Under the pieces are notes generated by a model, which was not told where the DNA came from, did not search any database, and was given only the letters and a program-made list of their open reading frames with translations. Shown piece by piece: positions 5,159-7,846 of a stretch of 7,846 nt of DNA; within the stretch, counting starts at the first letter, position 1; every line of letters begins with the position of its first letter. The stretch lies in NCBI GenBank assembly GCA_019241915.1, contig JAFAWI010000580.1:1-7846 (forward strand), written 5' to 3'. The DNA comes from Alphaproteobacteria bacterium (GTDB taxonomy: Bacteria > Pseudomonadota > Alphaproteobacteria > ATCC43930 > CGMCC-115725). A program made the translations under genes and the position numbers.

Positions 5159-6340
5159 ATGAGAGTTGCCGCGCTGGAGCAGCAGGATTTGGCGGTCGCC
5201 GCGCTCGAGCCGGCCGCGGCCGGCGCGCCGGAGCTCGCCGTCGTCGTCCCGACGCTCAACGAGCGCGCCAACGTGCCGCTGGTCGTCGAGCGGCTCAACC
5301 GGGTGCTCGCGGGCATCGCCTGGGAAGCGATCTTTGTCGACGACGATTCGCCGGACGGCACCGCCGACGCGGTACGCGAGATCGCCGCCGAGCAGACCAA
5401 CATCCGCTGCCTGCAGCGGCTCGGCCGCCGCGGTCTCAGCTCGGCCTGCATCGAGGGCATCCTCGCCAGCGCCGCGCCGTTTGTCGCCGTGATGGACGGC
5501 GACCTGCAGCACGACGAGGCGCTGCTGCCGCGGATGCTCGAGCGGATCAAGACCGAGCACCTCGATGTCGTCGTCGCCAGCCGGCACGTCGGCGACGGCA
5601 GCGTCGGCAATTTCGCGGCGTCGCGCGTCAAGATCAGCGATTTCGCCACCAAGCTCAGCCGCATCGTGGTCAAGGCCGAGCTCAGCGACCCGATGAGCGG
5701 GTTCTTCGTGATCCGGCGCACCGCGTTCAACGGCGCGATGCGGCGGCTGTCGGGGCAGGGGTTCAAGATCCTGCTCGACCTGTTCGCCTCGACGCCGCGG
5801 CCGTTTGCCTTTGCCGAGGTGCCGCTGCATTTCCGCGAGCGGCTGCACGGCGAGAGCAAGCTCGACACGCTGGTCGCGTGGGAATACCTGATGCTGCTGT
5901 TGCAGAAGCTGCTCGGGCCGGCGGTGCCGGTGCGGTTTCTGCTGTTCTCGCTGATCGGCGGACTGGGTGTCGTCGTGCACCTGACGACGCTGTGGACCGT
6001 GCTGCACGCGGCGCACGCCGAGTTTGCGGTCGCGCAGGCGACCGCGACGCTGGTGGCGATGACCTTCAACTTCCTCCTCAACAACCTGTTCACCTACCGC
6101 GACCGGCGGCTGCGCGGCTGGCGCCTCCTGACCGGGCTCGGCTCGTTCTACGCGGTGTGCGGGCTCGGCGCGGCGGCCAATGTCGGTGTCGCGTCCTATA
6201 TCGCCGGCGGTCATTCGTGGTGGCTCGCCGGGCTCGCCGGCGCCGCGGTCTCGGCGGTGTGGAACTACGCGATGTCGTCGATCTTCACCTGGTCGACCCC
6301 GCGCCCGGCGGCGCCCAAAGCGACGATCGCAAAGGGTTGA
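5159..6340 (+). CDS. Family 2 glycosyltransferase (DPM1-like polyprenyl-phosphate sugar synthase) fused to GtrA-like membrane domain
   Basis: Transfers a sugar from a nucleotide-sugar to a polyprenyl phosphate at the inner face of the membrane. The attached GtrA-like domain may help flip the product. Residues 1-250 form the GT2 domain: VVPTLNE near 29-35, VDDDSPDGT at 60-68, DGDLQH at 113-118 (metal/nucleotide-binding DxD), and the DPM1-like FRERLHGESKL at 225-235. From about residue 257 four hydrophobic helices form the GtrA-like domain (RFLLFSLIGGLG..., FNFLLNNLFTYR, ..., WNYAMSSIFTW). Length from ATG 5159 is 393 residues. An in-frame GTG at 5114 would add 15 Ala/Asp-rich residues. I prefer ATG because a promoter-like TAGCAT (5107-5112) abuts the GTG, but neither start has a clear Shine-Dalgarno. 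The sugar and final acceptor (lipid A, polysaccharide or glycoprotein) cannot be told. Confidence 0.9.
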   Translation: MRVAALEQQDLAVAALEPAAAGAPELAVVVPTLNERANVPLVVERLNRVLAGIAWEAIFVDDDSPDGTADAVREIAAEQTNIRCLQRLGRRGLSSACIEGILASAAPFVAVMDGDLQHDEALLPRMLERIKTEHLDVVVASRHVGDGSVGNFAASRVKISDFATKLSRIVVKAELSDPMSGFFVIRRTAFNGAMRRLSGQGFKILLDLFASTPRPFAFAEVPLHFRERLHGESKLDTLVAWEYLMLLLQKLLGPAVPVRFLLFSLIGGLGVVVHLTTLWTVLHAAHAEFAVAQATATLVAMTFNFLLNNLFTYRDRRLRGWRLLTGLGSFYAVCGLGAAANVGVASYIAGGHSWWLAGLAGAAVSAVWNYAMSSIFTWSTPRPAAPKATIAKG

Positions 6341-6379
6341 GCCCCGGCCGCCGAGGTGCGGCCGGCGGGTTGCGGCAAT

Positions 6380-6411
6380 TGCCAAGACACCCGATCTAGG
6401 GGTACTTGGCA
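6380..6411 (+). promoter_or_regulatory. Inverted repeat in the hisS leader (terminator or leader hairpin)
   Basis: TGCCAAG (6380-6386) and CTTGGCA (6405-6411) are perfect arms around 18 nt, with CCC (6390-6392) and GGG (6400-6402) able to extend the stem past a symmetric 3-nt internal loop. It lies 40-70 nt after the glycosyltransferase stop and 31 nt before the hisS ATG. It may end the upstream transcript, bind a protein, or fold in the hisS leader. No His-codon leader peptide or T-box features are seen. Confidence 0.35.
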
Positions 6412-6442
6412 GTCTGAGAACCAGCGACAGCAGAGAAGAAGA

Positions 6443-7693
6443 ATGCCCGCCTTGCAGCCGGTTCGCGGCACGCAGGATTTGTTGCCCGACGTGGCGCGCC
6501 GCCACCGGCAGGTCAGCGAGACCGCGCGCGCCGCCGCGCTGCTCTATGGCTTTGACGAGATCGTCACACCGATCTTCGAATTCACCGAGGTCTTTGCCCG
6601 GCCGATCGGCGAGCACACCGACATCGTCGCCAAGGAGATGTATTCGCTGAAGGACCGCGGCGGCGAAGACCTCAGCCTGCGCCCGGAGAACACCGCCGGG
6701 GTGGTGCGCGCGGTGCTGTCGAACGGGCTGACCCAATCGACGCCGCTCAAGTTCTTCTATTCCGGGCCGATGTTCCGCTACGAGCGTCCGCAGAAAGGCC
6801 GGTTCCGCCAGTTCCACCAGATCGGCGTCGAGCTGCTCGGGGTCGCGCAGGCACAGGCCGATATCGAGGTGATCGCGCTCGGACGGCGCATTCTCGACAA
6901 CCTTGGCATCGGCGACCGCGTGTCGCTGGAGCTGAACACGCTCGGCGACCCCGAGAGCCGCGCCGCCTATCGCGACGCGCTGGTGTCGTACTACGCGGCC
7001 CGGCGCGCGGAGTTGTCGGAGGACAGCCAGCGCCGGCTCGACGGCAATCCGCTGCGCATCCTCGACTCTAAAGACCCGGCGGACATCCGGCTCAATGCCG
7101 ATGCGCCCAACTTTCACGACTTCATGAACTTAAAATCTAGAGATTTCTTCCTCGACGTTCGGGCCGGTCTGGACGGGCTCGGAATCAAGTATGAGGTCAA
7201 TCCGCGCCTCGTGCGCGGTCTCGATTACTACACGCATACGGTTTTTGAGTTCGTTACCACCGATCTTGGCGCCCAAGGCACTGTGCTGGCCGGCGGACGC
7301 TACGACGGACTTGTCGAGCTTATGGGCGGGCCACCAATGCACGGCGTTGGATGGGCTGCCGGCATTGAGCGACTTGCGCTCTTAATTCCCGAACCCCAGA
7401 AGCCGGCTCGACCGGTGGCAGTTATCCCGGTGGCTCTGGTCAACGAGTTCCCCGCGGTCTCTGAAGCGGAGAAGCTTCGCAATGCCGGGCTTGCCGTAGA
7501 GCTGATCTACTCTGGGAACATGAGTCGGCGGCTGCATCGCGCCAACCGACTTGGAGCACGATTTGCGGTCCTGCTAGGCGAAAGCGAATTGGAACGCGGT
7601 GAGGCGACTGTGCGAGACCTGGACAGTGGCGCGCAGGAGGCTGTGTCACTCGGCGATCTAGCGGAACGGTTGAAAGAGATGCAGTCGCCATGA
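6443..7693 (+). CDS. hisS: Histidyl-tRNA synthetase (class II), mosaic composition
   Basis: Charges tRNA-His with histidine in the cytoplasm; essential. The 416 residues match the bacterial family. Seen in order: RGTQDLLPD (8-16), motif 2 FRYERPQKGRFRQFHQ (111-126), the histidine-specific LVRGLDYY (256-263), motif 3 GVGWAAGIER (301-310), then a C-terminal anticodon-binding domain. Motif 2 looks like the canonical form that reads the extra G-1 of tRNA-His, unlike the divergent enzymes of some alphaproteobacteria; that comparison is from memory. ATG 6443 is chosen because the conserved N-terminus begins there and AGAAG lies just upstream. An in-frame ATG at 6356 would add 29 unconserved residues. 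The TGA overlaps the prfA start. Codons 230-416 show much lower GC3 than codons 1-229, suggesting recombination inside the gene; all catalytic motifs stay intact. Confidence 0.97.
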   Translation: MPALQPVRGTQDLLPDVARRHRQVSETARAAALLYGFDEIVTPIFEFTEVFARPIGEHTDIVAKEMYSLKDRGGEDLSLRPENTAGVVRAVLSNGLTQSTPLKFFYSGPMFRYERPQKGRFRQFHQIGVELLGVAQAQADIEVIALGRRILDNLGIGDRVSLELNTLGDPESRAAYRDALVSYYAARRAELSEDSQRRLDGNPLRILDSKDPADIRLNADAPNFHDFMNLKSRDFFLDVRAGLDGLGIKYEVNPRLVRGLDYYTHTVFEFVTTDLGAQGTVLAGGRYDGLVELMGGPPMHGVGWAAGIERLALLIPEPQKPARPVAVIPVALVNEFPAVSEAEKLRNAGLAVELIYSGNMSRRLHRANRLGARFAVLLGESELERGEATVRDLDSGAQEAVSLGDLAERLKEMQSP

Positions 7694-7846
7694 TGGACGC
7701 GGCGCTCGAAGGCCGGCTCGACCAGCTGACGCGGCGGCATGCCGAGCTCGGCGAGGCGATGGCCGCGACCGGGCTCAGCGGCAGCGACTTCGCCAAGCTG
7801 TCAAAGGAGTACAGCGAATTGTCGCCGATCGTCGACGGCATCGCGG
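7690..7846 (+). CDS. prfA: Peptide chain release factor 1 (partial, N-terminus only)
   Basis: The class I release factor recognises UAG and UAA stop codons. Only the first 52 codons are present: the N-terminal helical domain beginning MMDAALEGRLDQL, with the characteristic KLSKEYSELSPIV segment. The GGQ and PxT motifs lie beyond the window, so the call rests on this segment plus the hisS-prfA order. The ATG at 7690 overlaps the hisS stop as ATGA; a second in-frame ATG at 7693 (TGATG) is equally possible. The overlap implies one transcript and probably coupled translation. GC-ending codons dominate again at once, in contrast to the end of hisS. Confidence 0.85.
   Translation, partial: MMDAALEGRLDQLTRRHAELGEAMAATGLSGSDFAKLSKEYSELSPIVDGIA

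Noticed and set aside
3836..7117. A 1093-codon open frame on the minus strand, antisense to the thiolase, glycosyltransferase and hisS
   Set aside because: The three real genes share one frame and contain no TTA, CTA or TCA codons, so the codon-aligned antisense frame stays open. The translation is low-complexity and rich in Arg, Ala, His and Asp, with no recognisable domain. It closes at the TTA codon (7130-7132) where hisS composition changes.

Overview
This is high-GC bacterial DNA with dense coding and strong G/C preference at third codon positions. The hisS-prfA order with an ATGA overlap, the NimR-like AraC regulator divergent from an MFS gene, and the G/C-rich intergenic palindromes suggest an alphaproteobacterium. 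Rhodospirillales is my guess, because the HisRS motif 2 looks canonical, but no lineage marker settles it. I see no rRNA, tRNA, CRISPR array, transposase or integrase.

Layout. 1-561 (-): a TTG-started AraC-family regulator, cut by the left edge before most of its HTH domain. 635-1846 (+): a divergent MFS transporter, its probable target. 1847-1974: a palindrome-rich spacer between convergent genes, probably a two-way terminator or REP-like element. 1975-2898 (-): a cation diffusion facilitator (CDF) metal exporter with a GTG start and a good sigma70-type promoter. 2899-3047: an AT-rich divergent promoter region with a perfect 9-bp inverted repeat next to the following start codon. 3048-3764 (+): an exported ClpP/crotonase-fold protein of unknown role, keeping a ClpP-like SPGG motif, serine and histidine. 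3854-5053 (+): a thiolase of the 3-oxoadipyl-CoA/acetyl-CoA type. 5159-6340 (+): a polyprenyl-phosphate glycosyltransferase fused to a GtrA membrane domain. 6443-7693 (+): hisS. 7690-7846 (+): the start of prfA, running off the right edge.

How the genes relate. There are three self-contained pairs or singles (regulator/transporter, metal exporter, exported ClpP-like protein), then co-oriented metabolic and envelope genes, then a translation operon (hisS-prfA). No single novel system joins them.

The strongest anomaly is inside hisS. Codons 1-229 have about 11% A/T-ending codons (hand count 25 of 229), like the neighbouring genes. Codons 230-416 have about 37% (70 of 187), with many CTT, GGA, CGA and GAA codons. 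Normal usage returns at the first codons of prfA. This looks like a recombinant (mosaic) hisS whose 3' part, covering the HisA motif, motif 3 and the anticodon-binding domain, came from a less GC-rich relative. A chimeric assembly is the main rival explanation.
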